Shown: positions 48,018 through 62,092, counted from the stretch's first letter. The stretch is DNA of 64,000 bases from Xestospongia bergquistia (GCA_963965975.1 OZ014422.1:310001-374000); one strand, 5' to 3'. Numbers and translations are program-made. The notes: a model not told the origin generated them from the letters alone.

Positions 48018-49813
48018 TGATCAGTGTTCGCAACAACATACTTCCTGGACTCTTCATCCAAGATCAGTTGATTGTAAGCATGAGACAAATCAAGTGTAAC
48101 CAGCGAGAGTAGCAAAGATATCCTATGGTCAAGGTAGTGGGTACTTATCCACATCTAGCACTGGATTAACAGTGACTTTATAGTCTCCGCACACTCTGAT
48201 ACTACCATCTCTTTTAATTTAGGAACATTCACGATCGGTGCTGCCCAGTCACTGTGAGTAACCTTTTCCAGAACACCTTCTGCTTCTAGTTGGTCGAGTG
48301 CTTCCTCTATGCGACTCTTCAAGGCAAAAGGAACAGGTCGAACCCTATGGAACCGAGGTTTAGCATCTTTGACAACAAACAATGTTGCTTTAAAAGGATA
48401 AATAGTTCCTAACCGGCCTGTGAAGACATCTTGGTACTTGTCTAGGACAGCCTGTACTGCCCTAGTTGAGCCTCCTTGTGATAAAACAGCAAATGATGAC
48501 CAGTCTAAACGAATGACATGTAGCCAGTCTCTGCCCATGAAGCAAGGACCATCACCAGAAACAACTACCAGTTCCAAGTCAAATGGTCCTTGTGACAGAT
48601 AACACACTTTAACTACCAGTGTTCCCACTACCTGCATGCGTTCTCCTATACGTTTTCAACAGCAACGAAGAAGGCTTAATCTTAACTCCACTTGAGAGCA
48701 ACTGTTGCACAATCTTCTCCGATAAGATAGATACAGCTGCCCCAGTGTCTACATCCAAGGTCAGCGTCCTACCTGAGACCTCCAGGTCTACTTGAATAGG
48801 TTTAACAGAAGGCTTTCCTATGGTAAGTGCATGCATTGCTATTTGCTAACTCACCATCAGTGTTAGCAACCTTTAAATCTTCAGTCACTACGTGTGTTTT
48901 CCAGCTCTTCCTTCCACTTCTAGGATCAGGAGTTTTCTTTGTTCGACAGACTGGTGAGACGTGACACTTAGCTTGCTGGCACTTACATGTCCGTCCTTCC
49001 TGGTCATGGCGCCCACATCTATGATAAGAAGATCCGCCCGATAGGCCGGATTTTTGGCCCGACGAGGCGACGGCGGCAGCTCCTCCAACATTGAGGACTT
49101 TGCTTTAACGCCTGCAATGCTGCTTGGGTCTTTGAATCACTTTCTCTCTGATGCAGCAGCTTCAATACTCCGAGCAAGCTCCAGAGTTCGAGCAATTTTG
49201 AGATCAGGTTCAGTTAACAAGCATACCCTCAGCTCTTAACCCACACACAAAGCAGTCGTGAAGGGCTTGATCGAGAAAATTTTCAAATTCACAAGTGATT
49301 GCTAGACGTCTTAAGCCTGCTAGAAAATTATGTACTGACTCACCAGCTGCTTGGTTGCGCTGATAGAAATGGAAGTTTAGGTCGGAAGTGAGCCAGCAAC
49401 ACAGCCTTGAGATCCTAGTAAGACTTTTCCTGTGGCAAGGTAGGTGCTGTGAGACTCTTAATCAGGGCGTAGTTCCTGCTCTCTACAAAAGTTAAGAACA
49501 CTGAGACTTGCTTGTCAGGTCCTACATCGTTTGCGGTGAAAGAAACGCTCAAGATAAGTCACGACTTTATCTGACACTAGGTCAAATGGATCCAACTGCC
49601 CAGACACACATGTTTGTAGCCGTGCTGAGATTGAGTATCCCACCCTCGTCGCCAGTTGTAGTAACTCACAACTATTTCACTCAATTTAATATCTTTAACA
49701 AAAAAAAATATAATAATATTATACATACATGCATGTGTCAATGACGTCACAAATTATTACAAATAATTACAATGCATATGTAACACAACATAGTAAAGTC
49801 TCAATATACTACA
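48018..49813 (-). mobile_element. Gypsy fragment G5 (RT start, protease, gag, 5' LTR)
   Basis: Same left junction as G3b (including cttcatccaagatcag and gcatgagacaaa variants). Protease DVDTGAAVSIL at about 48730 is kept here, unlike G3b. LTR 49657-49813. No integrase. Confidence 0.8.
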
Positions 49814-50107
49814 CCAGTCTATAAGCATTACTGTATTATTATATCTAATATTGTCTTGGTAAACTATGAGTGCAACCAGTATTAGCATGATCAGCAGTAA
49901 AAGGATGAGCAGGATGAGGGCTGTATTATATACAGGGAAAGTATAGTCCTTTGGGAGTCCCTTTCTGAAGATTTCTTTGCAACTTCGTTGATCATGAGTA
50001 TTGGTAACATTGATTTCTCCTAAGATCTCTTTTGGTATTTCATCTCTATTTGCTGGTGGTGCTGCAAAGACCAGAAGAGTGAAGAATATCAGTACAGGCC
50101 GCTCCAT
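49814..50107 (-). pseudogene. Small membrane gene, 5' part with undamaged ectodomain, fused to LTR
   Basis: Start ATG 50105-50107. Unlike the other interrupted copies, the signal peptide, ectodomain (EIPKEILGEINVTN) and membrane span are all open, and the frame continues into the LTR (to 49757), replacing the cytoplasmic tail with about 16 LTR-encoded residues. It may be expressed as a tail-less variant; inference. It is the last array element before the segmental duplication. Confidence 0.6.
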
Positions 50108-50227
50108 TTTCAACAAGTCGAAAGGAACAATTCAATCTTGTCAGCACTTGATAATAGCTCAGGTAAGTCAACTTATTAGTTTGCACAATTTTTCCAGATG
50201 TTACCTTATTTTAGCTAACAGAAGACA

Positions 50228-51434
50228 ATGGAGTTCATTGGAAATATCTATTGAATTTGCTCAGAACTTGAAGCCCATATTAAATGAGGTATATACAGTG
50301 ACATGATTTACATAGTGATTATAAAATTACTATAGGTTATTAATGATCTGGCTTGTCAACCAGATTCACCTATACATTCAGAGACCTGTTGTACATTAAT
50401 GGAGGACCCTCCTACATTAGGTTATGATGTAACTTTTCCACCTCTAAATAAAGGCGGTCATTCTCCCGGGCTTCAGTTAATTATAGGCTATCCATCCTAT
50501 CCATTGTATGACCGTTTGTCTAATGTTATTGCTTACTGGATGATTACAGGGTAATTTATTACCATATATGGAAATTGTCATGTTTCTATTAATAGAAATT
50601 GTCCAGTTTTAGATTTACCAGTTATGTATTTATTAAATGAAGAAGCCATAGTTACCACGAGGTCAGTAGTAAGCAGCTGTCTATTGTATACTGCTACCAT
50701 CATTGTTGTTTAGATTAGAGAGGATTGAGTCAATAACACCTAAATTGAAAGGGGCTTACTCATTGTGGGACTGTTGGTCAAAAGATGAGAAGAAATTCTT
50801 TTTTATTGATGTATTCAAAGTATGGCAGGAGATAAGAACTACATCTTTTAAGATATTTTGTAGTGTTTGGGTATTAGAGGTATTCTGGATTTATTGGGTA
50901 TAAGACAAACTGTTGGAAGTGCTGAAATTTTACCACCTCCAAAAGAAATCCTCTTAAAATCTTTTCTCAAACCTAATTGGTAAGATAGCATTCTATCCTG
51001 TTAATGACAACTATATGACTTAATTATAGTCCACCTGCTAAATTAACTGTTGGTGCTAGAGCTTTGGCTAAACATCATCACCGTGACGACAGTACCAGCT
51101 GGTGGGGAAATTGTACAGGCAGTAAGTGATATGTTGATTGTGTTCTATTTAACTATCTCTACAACTGAAGATGAGAAGAACCGACATGCTTTACAATTGG
51201 TGTTGAAGATCATGGCCAATGCTACTTGGATTAATATCCATTGTCTACCAGTGAGATTTTAATAACATTAAAATATAAACTCTTTACACACATCTTATCT
51301 AGCATGATGTCAAGGTAGTAGAAATGAGAACACTGGAGGGATACGGAGTGAGATGGCAGCTGGAGGGATATGAATTTCGTGGATTTCTAGAGCCTCAAAT
51401 GGAAGATGGTCATGCTGTTGGTTGGAGACACTGA
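50228..51434 (+). pseudogene. Conserved protein of unknown function (copy 2, 5 bp deletion after the start)
   Basis: Second copy of 22009-23213 with the same exon layout, including the ~45 bp intron. The start ATG (50228) is followed by a 5 bp deletion (copy 1 gagaacaattcattgg, here gagttcattgg), so this start gives MEFIGNIY and stops. All downstream exons remain open with few substitutions. The original frame is open upstream through the duplication junction into array sequence, so translation from another start is not excluded; I call it a probable recent pseudogene. Confidence 0.65.
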
Positions 51435-51606
51435 GAGAATAATATTAATTAAAATAAATAAAATGTTATTATTTTATTATTTGGTCGTATTTTCAAATGT
51501 TATAAAAATTGTTCTTTTTAATCCAATAATATTTTGTAAACATTGCAAAACTACTGGATATTGTCTAAAAGAAGATAATAAATTAATTACAGGAGTATAA
51601 GTTTGC

Positions 51607-52927
51607 TCACCTGTCAGAGGGGTCTAGAGATTGTAACCATGGCAACACACGACACTGGCAATAACTCAAGAAGTAGTTATCAATAGTTGTTTTAATATAA
51701 TCTAATTTTAATTCTATATTTTCAATAGACTAGTTTATTATTATTACAAACTATAATAGTTATATTATAACTTACCTCTAATAATGTCATATTGTCAGAA
51801 CAGCTACTGGTAATTGGAGGATGTAAGTCATCATCATTACATTGTAATGAACATAACTTGTTAGCAGATTTATAAAGTAGTTCTAACTTTAATTTACATT
51901 GTATTAATTCCTTTAATGATTGACAATCTATTAACTTAAGATATAATTGTCATATGTTATCATAAAATAATAACCTGCAGAGAGTTCTTGAGAGGAAAGA
52001 GAAGAGAATGTTTCTTTTAAAAGCATTAGTTCTTCTTTTATCAAATGTAGTTTAATAAAAATCTCATCATTCTATAATGATATCATTACATGACTTAGTT
52101 AATAGAGGCATACCTCTGAAGATACAGTTCTAAGGAAGACATCACAGGGACTTTCAGATGATTTATCATTTACCTCAAAATGGTCTTTATATCTAGTAAA
52201 CAAATATCTAACTAGTTATTAAAAGTCAGTTATGACTAACTTGTTAATAATTTTTTTCATTTTAAGATATTTAGAAGGCAGTGTTAATGTAGGTCTGCAT
52301 TATCATATATATATCATAATTGTGAAGGTACTTACCCCTCTAATTGTAATGAAAATGATGGTGGAATTGATAAGGATGCAGTGGGCTCCTCTTTTTTAGA
52401 CAATGATTCACAATGAATGTGTTTACTGGTATCCATAGCAACAGCTGTTGTAGCTAATGGTTTCTTAACATTTTGTTGTCCAGCTGTTTTTTTTATTTTA
52501 AGATCAGAACTAATTTTAGGAGGTGTATATACTGATTTAGCTTGCTGGATGCTTTTCTTAAATGAGGGTGTGGCCTTCTGTGATATCTTTGTCTGTTGAG
52601 GTTGTATAGTACGTACTTGTTGAGCTACTGCAAGTGCTTTATTGATGTACTCCAGTTCAGGAGAGGGGTGCAGCTGAGGAGGCGTAGCCAGATGAATATT
52701 ATGCTTATTAAAAGATACACTTAATTGTTTATCAACAGTAGTTTCTGAAGGAGGCCTAATACAGTACCTGATATTATAGTTTATTATAATATATAAACTT
52801 ACCATGGTTTGAGGAGAGCTCTGGATATTTGTATTAATCTCTCGTATTTTATTCTTAATAATTTAATCTCTTGAACAGCTGTTAATAGCTCAGGTAAGTC
52901 CACATCCACAACAGAGGAGGTAGCCAT
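51607..52927 (-). CDS. TEDC2: TEDC2-like centriolar protein (copy 2)
   Basis: Second copy of 23378-24703: ATG 52925-52927, TGA 51607-51609. All exons are open. A 3 bp in-frame insertion adds a residue near the N-terminus, and the segment just before HPSPELEYINK differs completely: copy 1 has SPDTADNRNVQF, copy 2 has SFNKHNIHLATPPQL. That block is 40-50 bp of unrelated DNA inside a highly similar exon. The gene is divergent from ERCC6, with the 73 bp inverted-repeat element between them. Confidence 0.58.
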
Positions 52928-52936
52928 TGATGTATT

Positions 52937-53009
52937 AGTATACGGAGCAATTATTAATTTATTTCTCTCATATTATTTCTATACAAATTTCAGAATGTTT
53001 CCGTATACT
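52937..53009. mobile_element. Inverted-repeat element (agtatacgga family) between TEDC2 copy 2 and ERCC6
   Basis: 73 bp with perfect 10 bp ends AGTATACGGA/TCCGTATACT. The corresponding place upstream of TEDC2 copy 1 (about 24716-24760) has a decayed form (atacggagcaattatt then cagatacg). It lies in the shared promoter interval of TEDC2 copy 2 and ERCC6. Confidence 0.68.
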
Positions 53010-53114
53010 ACCGTTTGTTGAAACAAGTGGGTAGCGGCAAACTACACGTGGGTGGGCGTGGCTGTAACGTAAACAATGAAGAAACGTATCCTCCATTAGT
53101 ATCAAAAAGACAAG

Positions 53115-57796
<4,682 letters not shown>

Positions 57797-57878
57797 GATG
57801 ATCTTAATGGGTCCCATTTTAATCTTCAGTAAACTATATCATTTCTATACAAAATATAGCACATTTATCAATAAATAT

Positions 57879-58835
57879 TTATGTCCATGGTCTACTTAAT
57901 ACAACTTTATCAACATCACTTAGTTTAATACATGTACTACTATCTGCTTCAACACAAAGAAACTCTAATTGACTACTGGTCTCTAGTTGAACTTCAAATA
58001 ACTTGGAATCTTTACTTCTATCCAATACTTTGGCTTTAATAACATGAGCTCCAAATAATAAACCGGTTTTACTGGTATTAAACTGAAGTTCTGATGTTGT
58101 CTGCTTGTCATAGGGCACACCAGGACAGCTCCTCAGTTCTCCGTACAATTTGTTGCCAGACTTAAGATGTAGTACATCACATGTAGGTACAGCTGCTAAT
58201 GTATTTTTAAGATTTGTATAGCCGCTAATCCAAACTGGCCACATTGGATACCATTCTAGTATCCAGCGTCCCCATCCTGTTCTAAATGTGTTGGTAAACG
58301 AGTCTAGTTGAGAATAAGGGATTACTTTTAGATGAAGACAATCTTCACTTAATACACACTCCTCTCGAATAATAAGTACATAATAATCAAAGTCAGATGA
58401 ACTACGAGGTCCAATTTTACTTTCTATGTACTGTTTAAGAGCTTTTGTTTTACGATGAGCTACAGCAACTGGATTAGGAACTTTTGTGGTCATTACCGTC
58501 ACTAGAGAACTAGTAGTAGTAGGTGTAGTGTCAAGTGATGAAGGGGTGTGTTTGGCCACACCTTCTACTTTTTCTTCTCTTACCCACTCTTTGTTGCTTT
58601 CTTGTTGATATCGTCCTGTCCATGTGACCACTTCAAAGAGGTAGATTTTACGAGATGTAAGAAATACAACATCTATTTCCTCGTGTTGTGTGTAATCATA
58701 TGTCACTTTTAAACGTAGGAAGACACAGTCTCGCTTAATACCACATCTTGAAGAAAAATCATCTAGAAACTCCTCTTTTTGAGCGAGTCTTCTCAAAGCT
58801 GTTTCAGACATCATTATTGCTGGTATTAGCCACAC
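57879..58835 (-). CDS. NERD-like domain protein (copy 1, full length)
   Basis: Single-exon frame of 318 residues, TAA at its 57879 end. The start may be MWLIPAIMMSETALRRLAQK or the internal MSETALRR, which is eight codons later. Residues around 45-80 (EEIDVVFLTSRKIYLFEVVT then WTGRYQQ) match the pattern of the nuclease-related (NERD) domain, E-x-D-x-x-x-x-(10)-x-E-V; the usual Lys of IEVK is Val here, so catalysis is doubtful. The C-terminal half (GWGRWILEWYPMWPVWISGY, later KLYGELRSCPG) I do not recognise. No signal peptide or membrane span is convincing. It is convergent with ERCC6 (82 bp). Partial copies at 61102 and from 63835. Confidence 0.6.
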   Translation of the reverse strand: MWLIPAIMMSETALRRLAQKEEFLDDFSSRCGIKRDCVFLRLKVTYDYTQHEEIDVVFLTSRKIYLFEVVTWTGRYQQESNKEWVREEKVEGVAKHTPSSLDTTPTTTSSLVTVMTTKVPNPVAVAHRKTKALKQYIESKIGPRSSSDFDYYVLIIREECVLSEDCLHLKVIPYSQLDSFTNTFRTGWGRWILEWYPMWPVWISGYTNLKNTLAAVPTCDVLHLKSGNKLYGELRSCPGVPYDKQTTSELQFNTSKTGLLFGAHVIKAKVLDRSKDSKLFEVQLETSSQLEFLCVEADSSTCIKLSDVDKVVLSRPWT

Positions 58836-59364
58836 CCCTTTAGGAGGTGTGGCTGTGAGCCCGGGTAATGATTCAAAACGAATGCTATTAGCCTGAATCT
58901 CTTCAGACTATTGATGTAACAAAACATGCCAACCTTTTATGTATTCACATAACAAAGACTTAAACATCATTAGTCAAACATATTATGTTATGTTATGAAA
59001 TTATGAATTTCCATTTTTGTATTAACTGTTATATAGACAGTTAGGTTGACCCTATACAATTAGCTAATCATAGCTACGACAAGGTAGAAGCAACAAAAGA
59101 TAATGAAGAAGAGTGTTTAGGTAATGATTTTTATTTGTTTAAGCCCCTATAAAATTAAAATATGATAAAAATTATTATAATTAGTAGTTTTGTTCTAGTT
59201 TTCTTAAGTAGGACTAGTTTTATTCTTGGCTCTTAAAAGTTACAGTATTTTAGTAGTATAAATTTCTTTAGCAGTCTCATCGATGCTATAGTAATCATGT
59301 TCATAGGTGTCGTTAGCTCACTGATACAAACTAGCGTTAATGATATTCATAGGCGACAAACAGC
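58836..59364. other. Spacer upstream of the RNA candidate, unit 1
   Basis: AT-rich, no coding potential seen. About 330 bp of it (roughly 58972-59303) is absent from the second unit, where the text jumps from gacttaaacatc to cataggtgtcg. An inverted pair aggtgtggc/gccacacc lies just upstream of the NERD start. Confidence 0.5.
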
Positions 59365-59410
59365 GCACCCCACAAGAGCATGAAGACAAAATTTGCAGTA
59401 CATATAAAAG
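59365..59410 (+). promoter_or_regulatory. Putative pol III type 3 promoter (PSE-like box and TATA), unit 1
   Basis: TATAAAAG at 59403-59410 is 23-30 bp upstream of the presumed RNA start (59433). At 59365-59385 gcaccccacaagagcatgaa loosely resembles a proximal sequence element and is at about -68 to -48. This spacing is that of U6, 7SK and RNase P/MRP RNA genes. The PSE call is weak because its consensus is not known for this lineage. Confidence 0.5.
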
Positions 59411-59432
59411 GAAATGAAAACCAGCTTGGATA

Positions 59433-59780
59433 GGTTGTGTTGTGGGCCAGCGTTCTGCAATGCATCAGACCTCTGAGATGGTTACCAGCATACTCTACGG
59501 AGTATCCGAAAGGCCGACTAGGATAGGGCTGGTAGTCTCCCTTTAAACGAGAAGAGGCTGGTGTATTTGTGGTTCCCGGTTCCTGAATGCGACATTCCCT
59601 AAGAGCTGGAATCCCGTACGGCTGGTTTTAAGTTAGGGCGACGCTCCAGCCAGGATTACCTCGCGAAGACGAGGGTTACCAAGCCAGGTGGCGGTCCCAG
59701 CTAGCAATAGCAGGGAATCCTGGAGCCTAAGTGGAAGCCTGAGTGGGTGAGCGAGTAGGAATCGTTTGGGCAACACAACA
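59433..59780 (+). ncRNA. Candidate structured pol III RNA, ~348 nt (unit 1)
   Basis: A GC-rich island in AT-rich DNA with no open frame. Ends pair: 59434-59442 GTTGTGTTG with 59771-59779 CAACACAAC. Inside: GGCC 59445-59448 with 59512-59515; ATACTC-TACG-GAGTAT (59490-59505), a cUACGg tetraloop; GACTA/TAGTC (59516-59520/59533-59537); CTTTAAAC 59541-59548 with GTTTTAAG 59625-59632 (7 of 8); GCTCCAG...GATT (59643-59657) with AATCCTGGAGC 59716-59726; CCTCG-CGAAGA-CGAGG (59659-59674, six-base loop); GCTA-GCAA-TAGC (59700-59711), a GNRA tetraloop. A run of about 12 T follows at 59782, a pol III terminator, and a TATA box lies at -30. I looked for 7SK, RNase P, MRP, SRP, U3 and telomerase landmarks and found none convincing. 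Identity unknown. Confidence 0.6.
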
Positions 59781-59781
59781 T

Positions 59782-59793
59782 GTTTTTTTTTTT
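59782..59793 (+). terminator. T-run, putative pol III terminator (unit 1)
   Basis: About 12 consecutive T directly after the closing helix of the RNA candidate. In unit 2 the run is shorter (about 10 T, 62508-62518) but at the same place. Confidence 0.6.
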
Positions 59794-60700
59794 ATGTATA
59801 TATAAATCTTAACTTTTTAAACTACGAGAATGTCAGCCAATCCAAAGTAAAGTTAATGTTGTTGCTAAAAGTCAAAATTAAAGGACATATTGGAAGTTCC
59901 TTTAATTTCAGTTCAACATAACACTAACTATAATAGATATTTGGTGACAACATCCATGATGTCTCACTGACTAAAATCTTCTCCTTGTGCTATCATCACA
60001 ACATTGTCAATATTATAGTTTTCAATGGATCCTGGATAATAAGTTCCACCATTGAGTCAGTAAGCTTGTTTGGAATAACAAAACATACCTTTTTTAAATG
60101 TAGTTTGGGCAACACACAAGGGTTTTTTTAAAAATAAATTTAGATTTATTTTGTGCATTAAGTTCTGTGTAGACAGAGTCAGACAAAATAGTGTTCCTTA
60201 CATGTACTATTCCAAAATAAAGACAATACTTGATAACTACATTTGACAATTCTGTAATACTGAGTGTGACACTAAAAAGTAATAAAAAGTAAAAGTAATA
60301 GTTAATATACAGATGTATGTAGCTAACACATACATCTGTATATTAACAATGTATGTATGTTTATTTGTATTGCATTCAGAAAATTACATTAAAAGGCAGT
60401 GCCATTTAGTGGGATAGTGAAATATCAGAATAGACACTACTCTTTATTATATGCTCCACAGAAAACAATACCTAATAGTTCTATATCAGTAACATGTAAT
60501 GTATGTGCAAAATTGTATTTTGTACAATCAATCACCAGTAACATAGGTTACTCCTGTTAATACAGCAAAATCATTCAACAAGATCCATTCATGCTTTTCT
60601 ATCAATCAGATGAAAGTTCTAGTCTTGTCCTCAAATGTAAGGGAGTCTGGGGATGACACTGGTTCAAAACAAGACTGCTCTGATCTCTATATGTTTAAAA
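59794..60700. other. Non-coding spacer with hairpin, unit 1
   Basis: AT-rich and repeated almost unchanged at 62519-63420. No gene seen. It contains tttgggcaacac at about 60105, echoing the 3' end of the RNA candidate, and the perfect hairpin at 60301-60347. Confidence 0.55.
60301..60347. repeat. Perfect 20 bp inverted repeat with 7 nt loop
   Basis: Left arm 60301-60320 (gttaatatacagatgtatgt), loop agctaac, right arm 60328-60347 its exact reverse complement. The copy at about 63027-63074 keeps 19 of 20 pairs. It could be a cruciform, a transposon relic or a small-RNA hairpin; AT-rich arms and short loop make a miRNA unlikely. Confidence 0.75.
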
Positions 60701-60738
60701 TTGTTTTGTTGAAAATTTGAAGTTAAATCATGTTTTCT

Positions 60739-61060
60739 GAGACAAGTACTGAGGGCAGATATACATATACAGAAGGCATGATTATTGGTGTGAACTTTGA
60801 TGGTAAAATGGTACAGGTAGATTGATGTGACATAAAACTACAGATATGGGACCCTGCAGGCATAGAAAGGTTTTATACTCATGATAAGTCCCTCTTTAGG
60901 AATTTAGTTGGTGCTTTGTTAGTGTTTGATATTACAAATCATGATACATTTGATGAAATATCGTTTTGGATGGAAGAATTTCAAAAAGATGCCAAATCTC
61001 ATACTCCAGTATTTATTTTAGTAGGTAGCAAATCAAATCGTTACATCATCCTAATCTCCT
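60739..61060 (+). pseudogene. Rab-like small GTPase pseudogene (unit 1)
   Basis: The plus frame shows GVNFDGKMVQVD, an in-frame TGA, then CDIKLQIWDPAGIERFYTHD, SLFRNLVGALLVFDITNHDT and VFILVGSKSN. These are switch II (WDTAGQERF in live Rabs, here WDPAGIERF with the catalytic Gln lost) and the G4 region (GxKxD, here GSKSN). FDITN after GALLV is like the Rab39 group. The P-loop exon is missing or unrecognisable upstream and the frame ends soon after G4. No introns are seen in the retained part, so it may be processed. Confidence 0.75.
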
Positions 61061-61101
61061 CCAGTTTATTGGTGGCGTAATTGATGATCCATCTGGTAAT
61101 C

Positions 61102-61917
61102 CTATAATACTTTGGCTTTGATAACATGACCTCCAAAAAATAAACCGGTTTTACTGGTATTAAACTGGAGTTCTGATGTTGTCTGCTTGTCATAGGCCAC
61201 ACCAGGACAGCTCCTCAGTTCTCCGTACAATTTGTTGCCAGACTTAAGATGTAGTACATCACATGTAGGTACAGCTGCTAATGTATTTTTAAGATTTGTA
61301 TAGCCGCTAATCCAAACTGGCCACATTGGATACCATTCTAGTATCCAGCGTCCCCATCCTGTTCTAAATGTGTTGGTAAACGAGTCTAGCTGAGAATAAG
61401 GGATTACTTTTAGATGAAGACAATCTTCACTTAATACACACTCCTCTCGAATAATAAGTACATAATAATCAAAGTCAGATGAACTACGAGGTCCAATTTT
61501 ACTTTCTATGTACTGTTTAAGAGCTTTTGTTTTACGATGAGCTACAGCAACTGGATTAGGAACTTTTGTGGTCATTACCGTCACTAGAGAACTAGTAGTA
61601 GTAGGTGTAGTGTCAAGTGATGAAGGGGTGTGTTTGGCCACACCTTCTACTTTTTCTTCTCTTACCCACTCTTTGTTGTTTTCTTGTTGATAACGTCCTG
61701 TCCATGTGACCACTTCAAAGAGGTAGATTTTACGAGATGTAAGAAATACAACATCTATTTCCTCGTGTTGTGTGTAATCATATGTCACTTTTAAACGTAG
61801 GAAGACACAGTCTCGCTTAATACCACATCTTGAAGAAAAATCATCTAGAAACTCCTCTTTTTGAGCGAGTCTTCTCAAAGCTGTTTCAGACATCATTATT
61901 GCTGGTATTAGCCACAC
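61102..61917 (-). CDS. NERD-like domain protein (copy 2, C-terminally truncated)
   Basis: 271 residues, nearly identical to copy 1 (57879-58835) up to HVIKAKVL, where the tandem-duplication breakpoint replaces the last 47 codons with an immediate stop (tataatac side). A few substitutions (QENNKEW for QESNKEW, CPGVAYD for CPGVPYD, FFGGH for LFGAH) are all in frame, so the truncated frame has stayed open. The NERD-like segment is complete. Whether a protein without the C-terminus is functional is unknown. Confidence 0.55.
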   Translation of the reverse strand: MWLIPAIMMSETALRRLAQKEEFLDDFSSRCGIKRDCVFLRLKVTYDYTQHEEIDVVFLTSRKIYLFEVVTWTGRYQQENNKEWVREEKVEGVAKHTPSSLDTTPTTTSSLVTVMTTKVPNPVAVAHRKTKALKQYIESKIGPRSSSDFDYYVLIIREECVLSEDCLHLKVIPYSQLDSFTNTFRTGWGRWILEWYPMWPVWISGYTNLKNTLAAVPTCDVLHLKSGNKLYGELRSCPGVAYDKQTTSELQFNTSKTGLFFGGHVIKAKVL

Positions 61918-62092
61918 CCCTTTAAAACGAGTGCTATTAGCCTGAATCTCTTCAGACTATTGATGTAACAAAACATGCCAACCTTTTATGTATTCACATA
62001 ACAAAGACTTAAACATCCATAGGTGTCGTTAGCTCACTGATGCAGGTAATCACAAACTAGCGTTAATGATATTCATAGGCGACAAACAGCGC
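61918..62092. other. Spacer upstream of the RNA candidate, unit 2
   Basis: Shortened form of 58836-59364; lacks about 330 bp present in unit 1 and carries a small insertion (gatgcaggtaatcac, about 62039). No gene. Confidence 0.5.

Larger units (their letters stand above)
50170..52936. repeat. Direct segmental duplication of 21955-24720
   Basis: Two genes with all introns and flanks are repeated about 28.2 kb away in the same orientation, with high similarity by eye. The left breakpoint is near ttgcacaatttttccagatg (21961/50190); the right one is near tatacggagcaattatt. Confidence 0.9.

Noticed and set aside
24840..50170. CRISPR-like array
   Set aside because: Repeats are kilobase-scale transposon and gene copies in a eukaryotic genome, not short direct repeats with spacers.
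50001..50306. 101-codon plus-strand ORF that starts antisense to the membrane gene and ends in exon 1 of the unnamed gene copy 2
   Set aside because: Antisense half is a shadow of a real minus-strand frame; fusion over the junction is probably chance, though noted in the findings for the 5 bp deletion.
59433..59780. The GC-rich block as 5S/18S/28S rRNA, tRNA-SINE, group I/II intron, hammerhead ribozyme or telomerase RNA
   Set aside because: No box A/B, no intron core or domain V, no CUGANGA...GAAA arrangement and no telomere template of sufficient length were found; only the overall pol III-type layout holds.
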